Shown here in pieces: positions 1 to 30,388 of a DNA stretch of 64,000 bases. The DNA comes from Apostichopus japonicus (taxonomy: Eukaryota; Echinodermata; Holothuroidea; Aspidochirotida; Stichopodidae): contig NC_092562.1 in the NCBI RefSeq assembly GCF_037975245.1, forward strand, positions 2,577,001-2,641,000, given 5' to 3'. Each line of letters opens with the position of its first letter. The first letter of the stretch is position 1. The position numbers and the translations under genes are program-made. The notes under the pieces were generated by a model. The model did not search any database. It saw only the letters and a program-made list of their open reading frames with translations, and was not told the DNA's origin.

Positions 1-1777
1 TACCCCTCGATCTAGATAAGATGGATAGCAACCATTTAACTGCTCCTAGCTGATAAATGTAGCGAGCAAATACCCGGAAAGTTGTGTCCGACAAATTTGG
101 CATATTGTCTTTAGCATTTTACAAAGTTTCTTACGCTCAGTTTTATGAAACCTGATATCAAGCATAGATGGACAAAATTCGCAGACTACGTGTTGAAATA
201 CATGATTCTTAAATGACCAAGTATAGTAGCACGTAACAGATTGCCGAGAATTCAACACAAAAATTGCAAATTGAAATATCTGCTGTGAATCCATGTCACT
301 CATGCAACGAACAATAAAATAAAAAAAACCAATCTGTGCTGACCATATTGAAAGGGAAGGAAACATATTTCAAATATCTTACAAACTGACATACCATGCA
401 ACGAACTCACAGCACTGGCTAATAGTATACTTAACGTTGCTTCTTTACCACTTTAGTAGCGTTTATGTTGCGGTTATTAAACAATATTAAGTAACAATAA
501 TACTTTAATTGTAACTTGTGAGGGTCAGAAAAACGTTTTTATTCGTCTTACAGTTATTCTATCTCACAATTAAAGCTTTGATTATCCCATAATTTATTTA
601 TTTTTTCTCGTCGAAAATGAAAAGCAGGGCGAATGTCACTTTTACAAGGCCTGCATATTTGTGTGGGCTTTACTGTTGTATTTCGGTTATACCCTAAGCG
701 CTGATTGTTTGCAGTGGTGGTTATTAAAGCTTCCGGTATACGTGCGCGGTAATGAGTAATCAATAGCTGTTAATAATTAACATAATAACAATAGAGCAGT
801 AGAAAGGAAAACAAATGGATTTGTTTATAAGGTTATAACTTTCCCATGCTCATTAAGGGCCTATATATTGATGCCAAGTTCAAACAACAATTGAAAAAAA
901 TAAAACGTCGTTAGAATGGGGCAAACAACTTGAATCGACAGACTAATCACGTGACACTTCGAGTTTCATTTGTCTATTTCTATACTTTGGAGGTAACGTG
1001 AATAAACGCAGGTATATCTTGTATCTCTTGACAGGTTGGCATTCAGGTTAATTCCAGTCGACAGAATACAAAACAAAGGATTGAAAATGTCAACTTAAAA
1101 GATTAAAAACAGCGTTACGGTAAATTTAGCGATTTTTTGTGTGAGTCATTATTGACGCCTCTTTATCAATTTTTTTTTATCAAATTTGATATTTATTATG
1201 CGCTTGATATTTACTATCCGGTTTCCTTCAAGTATAATGTTAATCAAGTTATCAAGGGTTATAATGTTAATCAAGTTATCAGTTAATCAAGGGCCACATC
1301 CACGGAAAGATTATTTTCAGAAGCGAGATTACTCTAAACGCTTCGTCTTATGGGGAGGAGGGGTTGTCAAGCACCACCTCACTTTCTTATTGTTGGCTAT
1401 TGCGCTGGTGGAGGAAGGCGCAATGGTTGTTTTGACCATGGGCCCAATTCAGCAATAATCCGCCGCCCATAATATAGGGACTATATATCTTTGACTGTTT
1501 ATGGTATACATGCATATTTGATATAATTTCTCTTTTGTTTTGTAATAACTCATTAAGAAAAGTCAGAGAAGGGACGCCACGTGTCTTTACCTGCTCCCAC
1601 CGAACTTGAACTGCAATAGCTGGTATACCACTGCCGGAAGTTGAAATCCTATATATTTCGTTTTTAACGTATCCAATATGCCATATAACACAGTATTACC
1701 GCCGTGTTAGCGGTATGTTTAAAAGTTTATCTTTGCCTATTAAACGTTGGAAACGGTTAGTTTATGCCCGAGTGAAC

Positions 1778-1781
<4 letters not shown>

Positions 1782-1843
<62 letters not shown>

Positions 1844-1844
1844 C
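1782..1844. repeat. (AT)n microsatellite
   Basis: About 30 AT dinucleotides interrupted once by a GT near 1833. Ordinary simple repeat. Confidence 0.95.
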
Positions 1845-2862
1845 AAAGTTACCGTATATATAATGCTGTATATATACATACAGAGAGATAAGGATCGCAA
1901 TCTCGGGTTTGGCGCGTATCTGATTATTATGTCTTCAAACTAACCGCTATGTCAGTTCTGTGCTGAGATAGCTCTTCCCCAGCATGTCAATTCACGACAT
2001 TCTAATAGTCTGCTTATAAGCCTTGTAGTGATTTCCGTACCGGTGGTCTGGTTTTCTGCTTAATGTAAGTTCAGGGAAACACAGGAAGCGATGGGTGCAT
2101 AGGATAAGCTACGCTATACAGATCGAGTATATCCTTTATATACAATACAAAGACTAGTGAGATAACCTTTAGACACTACACACACAAAAAGTGAGATCTT
2201 TTGTTTAACTTCCAGTTTAAAACATGGAAATTTCATCTTTTCATCAAAAAATTGTATTGTTAACAATCAACAGTGTCACAGAAGTTAAAGGCCGTTTCTG
2301 TTGTGTGTGTATGTGTGAAGGGTTAAATATGGCCCTTTAAGCAGATAAATAACTACATAACATATAATAGTAGGCCTATATCTGTATTAAACTTTCTAAA
2401 AATTGTCACCTTTCAGGCGATGCTACCGGAACTCTCCTTTAATTATTCAATGTTCACAATGCCGTAGGCTATATTAAAAATGTGTCAACACTGGATAAAA
2501 TGCGTATATCATCTATCGGATTATAATAATAATAATAATTATAATAACCTGCAGTTATTTGTACGACGCTTATGGGGTAAAAAGGACATGTTTTTGTTGT
2601 TATTAGAATGTATTCAACGATGGATTAACATAAACATTGATGGTTCTCGCTGAAGAGTGGACGCCATCTTGACAATTTCAATTTAAAGGATCGTTCCACT
2701 GGCAGTCTATTCATTTCGCATATCCTTTGTTGTTTGCCATAGACTTAGACATATAATCGGCAATCTTATGCGATCTTCCTCTGCTACGAAATATTTCCCC
2801 ACAGAGAAGTGATACCTACCAATTAGATAAATGAATCGTTCGCTGTGATGACAGGCGCCTGA

Positions 2863-2886
2863 CCCCCCCCCCCCGCCCCCCCCCCT
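2863..2886. repeat. Poly-C tract
   Basis: Near-homopolymeric C run broken by one G and one T. Can form a G-quadruplex on the minus strand or an i-motif on the plus strand; no sign of function. Confidence 0.85.
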
Positions 2887-3710
2887 CCACGTTCACCCCC
2901 TTTCTTCAACCGAACAAAAACAGTAAACATAGTTCTAAGCACAAAAATGCACGTATAATTAATCACAGATCAAACTTAGTAGCCTAAATAGCTTCAGAAT
3001 ACACCATTTCACCTAGTTTCTGAAGTTTCAATCTTTATTTTTCGGACCCTCTACATGAGAGTCGGTTTCAACGAACCAAGGGATACCGCCCCGTCATTTA
3101 TAAAACAAAATGAAAAAAATCCTGGATTCGTATCGACATGTATCCGATTCGCTGAGAGTTTGGAACCATGGTCACGTATAAAATATTGGGGAAATGAAAA
3201 TATCGGTTATTGAACGAATACTACAACTTTCCCAAATAGTTACAAAGAACGAGATTAAGTTTCTCGTGATCCTGTTCTCCAACAGCACACCGTATAGGAT
3301 GGTCAAATTTACGGTAATCGTGTAAATCTGTTTACCAGGAAATCGCCAACTATAACAAATTCCAGAAACTAATTGACAAAAAACTGCACACAAAAAAAGG
3401 GACGAATATTCTACAACGATTTGAAACTGATCCATAGTCTAATTGTTGTTTTCTTAGTACAGGCCTCTACTAAATAGTCGATTGGAATTCGGCGAATGTT
3501 GACTTCAGTGTAGTCGAACTCACTTACATAATTGTAGCCTACGCACTTCTTTTATCATTATACCCAACTATCTCAAATTCCCAGAATTGTGCAACCAAGC
3601 ACCCACTGCCGTTTTGTCATCTCAGGAAGGACATATCATGTTATCAATTAAAGTACTAAAGTGAGATCGTGGACAAGTTCGGGAACGTAATGAAATAAAG
3701 GTGACCGCGT

Positions 3711-3792
3711 CTCCCCTCCTCCCCCTCTCCCTATACTCCCCCCCTCCCCCTCTCCCCTCCCCCTCTCCCTCCTCCCCCTCTCCCTCTCCAAA
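3711..3792. repeat. Polypyrimidine (CT-rich) tract
   Basis: About 80 nt almost purely C and T on the plus strand, with CCCCTCTCC-type repeats. It generates overlapping low-complexity open frames on both strands that I do not accept as genes. Confidence 0.85.
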
Positions 3793-6502
3793 GACTTCTT
3801 CACTCACCACCCTCTCAACCATCCAAAATGAGAAGCCCCTAAAAATGGTTAAAACATCATCAGTACCCCAACACCCTCCCTTATATATGCTAGGAAGTCT
3901 TATCAATGCTCAAACTTAAAACCAGTTTCAACAAGCAACTGAAGGCCAACCGCCCTCTCCTTTAAAGCCATTTATCACACTGGAAAGCAAGAAAAGCGAA
4001 AACAATACCAAAATTATCGACACCGACTACACGTATATGTTATAGATTTCTATCTTCAAAAAATGGTCACTCATTTTGACAATCAGACATCCGGAAATCC
4101 CCCCCTTCCCCCTCTCCCGCGTAGTCGTGATGAAATTTGGAACAAATTTATAAAGTATGCGTAATATTACATGCCTTCTCCCAATGCAGAAGACGACCCC
4201 CCCCTCACCCCCACCCAAATAAACATTGTTTTTACAAAATGTTACCACCGTTCTGACGTCGGTAACGACCCACGCATTCACGAGGTGTTATAGGTAAAAT
4301 CCTGCTTGCTTTGTCGGCGTATTTCGTGCCACCCGGCATGATACACATTACTCGATGACGTCAGGGGTAAGTGAACATAACCATTGTTCTATTGACCTAA
4401 ACTAAAGATACGGGATGTTTTTGCTAAAGGTATTGAAAGTAACAATAATAATAAATAAGAGCAAACAATTTCTTACACGGACATGTTCAATGAACGGAGG
4501 TTAGAACTACAAAACGAATGAATTGGTCAATTTAAGACACGGATTGTGGTACATCTTAATGAGATTTGTATTTTATTTAAAGACTACAAATATAGCAAAA
4601 TCATGTTAACTCAGTGAAATACCTGTTTTATAAAATCTATTACAGCCAACTGTTTAAATTCAAGTTACGGTGTCAGTTTAGCCTACAGTGAACATATGCG
4701 ACGGGGTATTTTCTTTTTTGTCCTATTTTAATTATTTTAAGGTTTATAAAAGTTTTCTGTTATTAAACATTAATCATACTATATGCCTAAAAGAGCATCC
4801 TCCACATTGAAAATCATGGACATAAATTTGAATTTGTGAAAAAGAAATCGGATTTTGGTATCTAGGCCTATATGAGCTTCTATTGTATTTAAAGGCGACA
4901 AATATTTGCATATTTCATATATATAGAATCGTTATAACCAAATCAGAGACCAAAGTTACTGGTCAATTTAAGTGTAAAATAGTGAAGATATGACCATATC
5001 GATTTCTTTGCGTGACTGTACTGTACCTATAGATAGGAGTTTATAGCATTCTCCAACCTGAAAAGTAGACACAACTTAACTTTTCAATCTATATCAAAAT
5101 ATCGACGATTTTATCATCATAAATGCATAACAGGATAATCATGGTCGTATGTACAACTGCAAGTAGACTTATGTACAACAACAAAACGTGGAACATAAGT
5201 TAGCACTTTTTACATCAACAATACCTGATCGGTTAGGTACCGTTGTCAACAGGTTTCCACTTTTCTATCATACACTCTCATCACTATCAAGTCAGTTAAA
5301 TTGTCATGGGTTTTCTCCTAAAATATTTACTCCCAATTCAATCGATTTCTTTAGGTGGGTCGAACTTTCGACCGAAGGGTCCATCTGAAGAATCCAAACT
5401 TAGGGGCCCTAATTACAGTTCATGGGGCCATATGACGTACTTTAACACGACTGGCCGCCTTGATATATTTTTGGTGGGCTCGACGGCAGATTAAAAATAA
5501 AGGGGCCCATCGGGATATCTAGATGAATAAGATATGGTCCCTAAAGAGTATACATGAATTCGCCGGAGTGCGGCAGCCGGCGACAAGCTTCAGCGGATGG
5601 ATGGGAACGCAGGATTATTGGCCCTGTGGGCCTGGTCCTTACCCCGGGCGATCTCACCGGCCTGGTTACCCCACTGTTCATGTGCAATAGTGTTCACACT
5701 TATGAATGTCATATCGCCCTGCCGTTCAGACTACTGTATATTTCTGTTTTGCCCACTTTTTCTTTTCTTTTTTGCTACTTCCGAGGCGCCAGCACTCGCC
5801 AATACATCAAACTTCATCTTCCGTAAAGGTATTGAAGTTCAGACAAACATAATTTCCTGTTCTGAGGTTGACAGTGGGAGAAGACAATAAAGCATACCAC
5901 GATCACGTGTTCATTTTGAAACAAGGTCAAAGTCACGATGGGGTGGGGGAGGGGGGGTCAGGAACATTTCTATCCAAGCAAGCAAATACCGTAGAAGTAT
6001 GACCGTGACTTTCCGGTTACTGTGTTTTTAGAAATCACAAATTGGATTTAAGATAACATGAAGACGGTCAGACCATATCAGGATTATTTGATGAAGACTA
6101 AATTCAAAGCAGATGTAAGAACATAAGTATCAGTGGCGAATCCATGCTTGCTTTGAACGGGGTCGTGATCGGGATGGCAACTTCCCCCTTCCCCCTAGAC
6201 TCCTCCTCCATTAACTTTTTAAATACCGCTATGAAAAGAAGCAACACCTCATTCACAAACCGGGTGAGATGAAATTGTATTAATTTATTTATTTCATTAG
6301 GTGGTTTAATATCAACTCGAGTAATACTTCATCTAGCTTTCATTAATTCACTCATCGGAATTGCAGAACAAAGGCATTTTGAGATGACTAATAATAAAAC
6401 AGAGTCTTTAACAACTTAAGCAGAAATCATACCCTGAGGTAAGATCAGTGGCGAATACTTGCTTGATTCTATGACTTGAAAACTGCCCTGGAGGGAATGT
6501 GT

Positions 6503-6880
6503 AAATATGCTAGAAAATCAAGATAATGGTCACCCATGATCACGACTACCAAGCCATTCTTAGGTCTACCAATGGAGAGAATGTGATGTCCCTAGGTACA
6601 GTAGATCACAGATATAAAATATAGATATTAGATGTTTGTTGAGGGTTGCTGAAAGTCAACCTTTCTTGATGGTAAATATGCTAGAAAAATCAAATAATGG
6701 TCACTAATGATCACAACTACCAAGCCATCCTTAGGTCTACCAATCAGGGGGTATGTGATATCCCTAGGAAGACCACAGATACTAGTATGTTTGTAAGGGT
6801 TGCTGAAAGTCATCACTTATTGATGGCAAATATGCTAGAAAATCAAATACTGGTCACTGATGATCAGCAATACCAAGCTG
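6503..6880. repeat. Tandem repeat, 2.3 copies of about 155-170 bp
   Basis: Units begin at 6503, 6674 and 6828 with the same AAATATGCTAGAAAATCAA-like start. Shared blocks include TGATCACAACTACCAAGCC and TTAGGTCTACCAAT. The units differ by several substitutions and a short indel, so this is an old duplication. No coding function seen. Confidence 0.85.
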
Positions 6881-8224
6881 GCCTGTGTGAAAAAGCTTAC
6901 CATTATCACGAAAAAAAACTCAAACAATTCAATTCTGCATATTTTTTCTTTCTTCTATTTAATAGTCCCACACACCTTTACAAGGAAGGAGAGACTGTAA
7001 ATTGTAAAATATTCTAAGTTTTTTGTGTCCAGCTACAGCAAGTATGAATCACCCCTACCTCTAACCCTCTCTCCCCCTTCCTCTAGCACCCCATCCTCTC
7101 CTCAAACTACACCTCAATTAGATGTGATCTAAGAGAACATTGCAGCTCTGAATATGCAAATAACAAAATAATTAACTTTATGACATTTCAAATATAATCA
7201 AAACACACCTTCTTTTATAAAAAAATTTAAATTTAAAATCCTAGATTGACTTTACTTTATTGCACAAATAATACCTTGAAAAAAAAATGATATGTCAGAC
7301 TGATGTTTATCACTAATCATAATGCATTGTGCAAGGAATTCAAAGAAATTTTAGACTATTCAACAACATTCCAAAACGTTCCACTTTCCTCCTTGACTTA
7401 ACCTTTCTATTAGAAATTCCAAGCATTTCAATGTACCAATATAGGATACATATGTCAATATGAATTACAAGTACGGTGTGTTGGCAAAAATTTTAACGGA
7501 AACTTCCTGGTGATAGACTAGTAAAAAATGAAAAATTATGCCTACAGTTCCTAGTATATATATAACAATAGGCCTAACAAGTATAGCTTTTTATACAAAA
7601 GTATATACATCTCAAGCCAAGATGATGAAATTTATGTGGCTTCTCTCTATGCAAGGCTGAAAGCAAACAGCTATAGGTACTGAATAAAAGCTATTGTGAA
7701 TACGAAAGGGGGGAGGGCTTTTTTTTCAGACATTTCTGCAAAATTTGGAAGAACATGCTAAGAAGAAAAATGCCAAGAATTAATCCCAAAAGATGGAAGA
7801 GTTCAAGAATATGAGTTGCACACAGGCTGCAGCATTAACGAAGCAAATACATTTAATTCTCATCCTATAAGACTCCAACCATTAAAATATGAATGCTTTC
7901 ATAATCGGATCATCCTCTCTCCCAATAACGCTTTATCATCTAAGTCATGATTACTTTGTAAAAATAAAATGTTTCTTAAGAAATAGATCAATAGAAAAAT
8001 TTATAGGAATTAGCAAACAGGTTTTGAAAAGAGTAGAGACTTTTCTTAGCTGTATTCAGTTTTTTAATTTAATAGCCTCAGAAAACATGTGTCTTGTATT
8101 TGACCAACTGAGCTGTCCGGCCCTAAATTGCTTAGTACTGTAAATTTAGAAATTTGAGCAATAGGGGAGGGGGGTACGTTGAAAATTTGAGTAAATATTG
8201 AATAAAATTTAGGAAGAGTTTTAC

Positions 8225-8924
8225 ATTTGTAGAACCAGATAAACGAACAAAATAAAACGAAACAGTTGATGAAAGTCATATTAATGTATATTCAAACGTT
8301 TTCGAAGATTTCACATCTTCCTCGTCAGGAAATAGATAATAAAATAATCTCTTATGTATAGTGCATGCGAAAGTTGATGACTATGTATGTTCAAAGATAT
8401 AGGAGGTTCTAAAATAAGTTGAGAATAAATGACGATCCATGTTGAAATAGTTGATTGTTTAAAACGGGTTTAAGTTTCTTGATGTACAGTGCCTCCTTAA
8501 TTTTAATTTCAAAGTCTGTATAGCCGCTGTCTATGACACTAAAGTTGGTGATGTTAGCTGATCGGCAGTCTATACAGTGAGTGATATGCTCATAGATTGC
8601 AGATTTGTCAGATAAGTGCTCCTTGACCCTTGTAGCCAGATGTCTTTTAGTCTTACCGATGTAAGTTTGGTTCTTATCACAGGAACCTTCAAATGAATAG
8701 ATGACATTGGCTTTAAGGGCCATGGGGGTCTTATCTTTCAAGGAAAAGTAATTACTGACTTTAAACGTTTTGAAAACTATAATACACTTCTTGTTAACGC
8801 CTCTAAAATGTTTAGTTAAGGATCTCTTGAAATTTAGTGAAGGGTGACCTATGAATGGAATGGTAATCATGTACTTACTGTCATCATCCTTATCCTGATT
8901 ATCCACTTCAGAACTAAGTTTCTT
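8225..8924. repeat. Left arm of 700-bp inverted repeat (PLE)
   Basis: Reverse complement of 9903-10602. The translated parts match residue for residue, and the sampled non-coding parts match base for base. The breakpoint shares only a few bases (AAGAAAC) with the RT side. Confidence 0.95.
8280..8340 (-). ncRNA. Hammerhead-ribozyme-like motif, left PLE arm
   Basis: Mirror copy of the motif described at 10487-10547. The core CTGACGA is the reverse complement of 8322-8328 and the predicted cleavage point is next to 8294. Penelope-like elements are known to carry type I hammerhead motifs in their terminal regions. Confidence 0.4.
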
Positions 8925-9905
8925 ATTGAGGAATTTATATACACACTCTTCCAAAATCCTGCTGGGATAACCATTATGGTATAAAATCTCTTTTAATTTG
9001 GAGACCTCTGTATGGAATAAGGACCAATTGCTGCACACAACAAATGCCCTATTAAGGAAACAATTAATTAAGCCGATCTTCCAAACCCATGGACAAATGG
9101 CATGGAAATTGAGAATTACATTTGTATTAGTTGGCTTACGATAGACCATTGAACTGTATGATGAGTTAGTTTCAGAGGGTAAACACACCTCTGTGTCAAG
9201 AAAAGCAAGATGTTTCGGTCCAATTTCATGGGTAAATTTCAAATTTGGATGTAATTGGTTAAGAAAACCAAGAAAACTGTGAACATGATCCAAAGAATTA
9301 AACACACAGAAAATGTCATCCACATACCTGAGGTACAACATAGGGCCATAATCAGTACTATGAGTCATGAAAATGTTTTCTAAATGAGCAAGGAAAAAAT
9401 TAGCCAGAACTGGACCCAGAGGGCTACCCATTGTTACCCCATCAATTTGACAGTATAATTTCCCTTTATGGAGGAAATAACCACCTGTTGCAATCTGTAG
9501 TAACTTTTTGAAAACTTTTTTAGGATAAGAAGGCCTTGAATCTTGCCTGTAGACATATTCACAAACAATATCAATAGTTTCATTTAGAGGGATATTAGTG
9601 AACAATGAAACCACATCATAACTCACAAGTTTGTGGGATGGTTTGAAATTAAAAGAATTTAGTCGTTCTATGAAAGAAGCAGTTGAATCCAACATATAGG
9701 TTGTTGGCATACTGACTTTTATGATGTTTACAAGATATTTTGCAAGTTTGTATTCAGCAGTACTGATCATTGAGACAACAGGTCTGAGTGGCGTATTTTC
9801 TTTGTGAACCTTAGCCAGCCCATAGATTTTCCCAGGTTGACTGCCAGAAGGGATAAGGTTTTTAAAAATAATATCAGGCAGGAAATTCTTCACATTTCTA
9901 GAAAG
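8409..9905 (-). CDS. Penelope-like reverse transcriptase / GIY-YIG endonuclease, 5'-truncated
   Basis: The open frame runs 9983-8409 (524 codons), but the first 25 or so codons are antisense reading of the inverted right arm. Real element coding starts near 9905. In 524-residue numbering, RT features include LRPVV (66-70), the motif A segment SYDVVSLFTN with the catalytic Asp at 123, motif B GVTMGSPLGPVLANFF (182-197) and motif C YVDD (220-223). A linker follows, then a GIY-YIG nuclease domain (about 428-470: VIY, then TYIGKT and RVKEH). The frame is uninterrupted to the stop. The N-terminal part of the protein is missing, so this copy is unlikely to be autonomous. The family assignment rests on the RT and GIY-YIG order and on motif similarity; I did not place it in a named PLE clade. 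Confidence 0.9.
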   Translation of the reverse strand, partial: LSRNVKNFLPDIIFKNLIPSGSQPGKIYGLAKVHKENTPLRPVVSMISTAEYKLAKYLVNIIKVSMPTTYMLDSTASFIERLNSFNFKPSHKLVSYDVVSLFTNIPLNETIDIVCEYVYRQDSRPSYPKKVFKKLLQIATGGYFLHKGKLYCQIDGVTMGSPLGPVLANFFLAHLENIFMTHSTDYGPMLYLRYVDDIFCVFNSLDHVHSFLGFLNQLHPNLKFTHEIGPKHLAFLDTEVCLPSETNSSYSSMVYRKPTNTNVILNFHAICPWVWKIGLINCFLNRAFVVCSNWSLFHTEVSKLKEILYHNGYPSRILEECVYKFLNKKLSSEVDNQDKDDDSKYMITIPFIGHPSLNFKRSLTKHFRGVNKKCIIVFKTFKVSNYFSLKDKTPMALKANVIYSFEGSCDKNQTYIGKTKRHLATRVKEHLSDKSAIYEHITHCIDCRSANITNFSVIDSGYTDFEIKIKEALYIKKLKPVLNNQLFQHGSSFILNLF

Positions 9906-10418
9906 AAACTTAGTTCTGAAGTGGATAATCAGGATAAGGATGATGACAGTAAGTACATGATTACCATTCCATTCATAGGTCACCCTTCACTAAATTTCAA
10001 GAGATCCTTAACTAAACATTTTAGAGGCGTTAACAAGAAGTGTATTATAGTTTTCAAAACGTTTAAAGTCAGTAATTACTTTTCCTTGAAAGATAAGACC
10101 CCCATGGCCCTTAAAGCCAATGTCATCTATTCATTTGAAGGTTCCTGTGATAAGAACCAAACTTACATCGGTAAGACTAAAAGACATCTGGCTACAAGGG
10201 TCAAGGAGCACTTATCTGACAAATCTGCAATCTATGAGCATATCACTCACTGTATAGACTGCCGATCAGCTAACATCACCAACTTTAGTGTCATAGACAG
10301 CGGCTATACAGACTTTGAAATTAAAATTAAGGAGGCACTGTACATCAAGAAACTTAAACCCGTTTTAAACAATCAACTATTTCAACATGGATCGTCATTT
10401 ATTCTCAACTTATTTTAG
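9903..10418 (+). pseudogene. Inverted fragment of the PLE ORF (GIY-YIG endonuclease end)
   Basis: The C-terminal 170 or so residues of the PLE protein are repeated here on the opposite strand with no amino-acid change. They start at KKLSSEVDNQ and run to the same stop. The open frame extends back to 9804, but that part is antisense RT sequence. Without the RT domain this fragment cannot retrotranspose itself. A GIY-YIG domain could still fold if expressed. Confidence 0.9.
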
Positions 10419-10486
10419 AACCTCCTATATCTTTGAACATACATAGTCATCAACTTTCGCATGCACTATACATAAGAGATTATTTT

Positions 10487-10547
10487 ATTATCTATTTCCT
10501 GACGAGGAAGATGTGAAATCTTCGAAAACGTTTGAATATACATTAAT
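10487..10547 (+). ncRNA. Hammerhead-ribozyme-like motif, right PLE arm
   Basis: Reading the plus strand: core CTGACGA (10499-10505), one extra G, stem II GAAGAT/ATCTTC (10507-10512 with 10518-10523), GAAA (10524-10527), then the self-complementary AAACGTTT as a minimal stem III (10526-10533). Cleavage is predicted after U10533. A short stem I is possible: GAA plus ATA after the site can pair with TATTTC just before the core, with one bulge. The extra G before stem II and the U at the cleavage position are not optimal, so activity is uncertain. Confidence 0.4.
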
Positions 10548-10907
10548 ATGACTTTCATCAACTGTTTCGTTTTATTTTGTTCGTTTATCTGGTTCTACAA
10601 ATATTGAATAACATGTGCATTATGATCGAAGCTATCTTAGCTTGATACATCCAACACAACTGGAGCAAATGAGTTGTTTTTATTCAAGAGAAATTTGAAA
10701 AATTTGGCAAAGTATCTATGTAAAGCATAGATTGGTATTATAGACCGCCACCCAATGTACTGTTAGGTTGCAATGAACAGTTTGGACACACAACAAGTAT
10801 GCTTTAAGTCATTGGTGTACATTTCTACAATTTTTTCCTAGTCTTAACTTTCCTCACCTCATTCATCGAAAATTAATGGCAATAATTTATAACTGTAAGC
10901 ATTCATA

Positions 10908-10913
10908 TTTATT
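10908..10913 (-). promoter_or_regulatory. Putative polyadenylation signal of PGM1
   Basis: AATAAA on the minus strand about 120 nt beyond the PGM1 stop. Fits a short 3' UTR; not confirmed by transcript data. Confidence 0.5.
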
Positions 10914-11034
10914 CTCCACTTCAAATAGAACTAAACAATCCCTTCGACTCCTTTTTTGCTTGATATTGTGGTACGGATAATCCTTCCACAATGATTTATA
11001 CCTCCGGAACAAACCTCCCTTTCGAGGAGATAAT

Positions 11035-29589
<18,555 letters not shown>

Positions 29590-30388
29590 CTCTGTTTATG
29601 AAACGCCTGTATGATGTGATTTAATAAGGGAAAAAAAGTGCTCCAGATGTGAAACCAACCCCAAACTTATAGTGGTTAGGAACACCCTTGAGGGCACGAA
29701 GGACACTGACTTGAAATCAAAGTTAATTGTACTGGATAGTGTAAATTGGGATTACTTAACCTGTGAATTTGTAATGTATTTCTTCTGTTTTCGGCAAAAT
29801 AATATAGGCCCATTGTTCATGATGTAAATTATACCAAGTGGTTGAATCCCTAGCAGTTTCTGTTTTACATACACTTAGTCTATGTGGAGTGGAACCCAAA
29901 ATTCTGCAGTGAAGCTAAGCGGAGTTTTTAAACTAAAAGTGGTCTGGTAAATTCCATGGTAGACAGTCCTATATATTTAACACACACACACATGTATGCT
30001 ACTGTAGCCTAAGCGTTGACATAATTTTGTCTTCGAAAGATAACGATTCATGATCTAAATGCAGTTAGGTCTACAATAGCATGGGTACCAAAACCACAAA
30101 CTAGTAATGGTTCCATTTATGAGTAAGTATTGAATGTTTGTTTTATTAAAATCTCAGCAACTATCACAAAGCTTTGACACAAAATAAACATAATGTAATG
30201 CTGAATTTAGTTCCTGGAAATTAGATTGATATCTTATCAAAGGAAACCCCCAAAACAGCTCATTAGAACTTTGTGAGATTCAGAGAATTTAAAGTGGAAA
30301 TGTTACTGAAAGGCATGTGCCTTAAACAATTTTTTGTTACACCTTAAAGGAAAAATGATCCATCCCACTTAGGCCTATGAGTATGCCT
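29590..30388. other. Upstream flank of PGM1
   Basis: The promoter or a 5' untranslated exon of PGM1 is expected here or further right, but I see no convincing TATA box, CpG-rich start or splice pair. Confidence 0.4.

Larger units (their letters stand above)
1..8192. other. Non-genic region, no gene recognised
   Basis: I see no exon here that I can assign to a protein family on either strand. Open frames are short (under about 110 codons) and look like chance reading of AT-rich or C-rich DNA. The stretch holds an AT microsatellite, C-rich and CT-rich tracts and a 2.3-copy tandem repeat, listed separately. A small exon of an unfamiliar gene cannot be excluded. Confidence 0.5.
9903..10602. repeat. 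Right arm of 700-bp inverted repeat (PLE)
   Basis: Partner of 8225-8924. A transcript crossing both arms would fold into a very long hairpin with a loop of about 1 kb. Confidence 0.95.
8193..10611 (-). mobile_element. Penelope-like retroelement (PLE) with inverted self-copy, flanked by 13-bp TSD
   Basis: The body reads on the minus strand and encodes a reverse transcriptase followed by a GIY-YIG endonuclease, the Penelope-like architecture. The left arm (8225-8924) and right arm (9903-10602) are 700-bp inverted repeats of equal length that look identical. They flank about 978 bp of unique RT sequence. The direct repeat AAATATTGAATAA occurs at 8193-8205 and 10599-10611, a 13-bp target site duplication. 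The left side has about 19 extra bases between the TSD and the start of the inverted repeat. 5' truncation plus an inverted partial copy is a known PLE insertion form. Identical arms and intact frames suggest a recent insertion. It lies about 300 bp beyond the putative PGM1 polyadenylation signal. Confidence 0.93.

Noticed and set aside
3172-3435. 87-codon minus-strand frame with a signal-peptide-like start (LFLCAVFCQLVSG)
   Set aside because: Hydrophobic runs are common by chance in AT-rich DNA; no recognisable domain or splice partner. Worth a profile search only.
5554-5890. Two overlapping 90-97 codon plus-strand frames
   Set aside because: Overlapping frames in a locally GC-richer patch, no family resemblance.
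9804-9902. N-terminal extension of the plus-strand PLE frame
   Set aside because: It is antisense reading of the RT region and not part of the element's protein.
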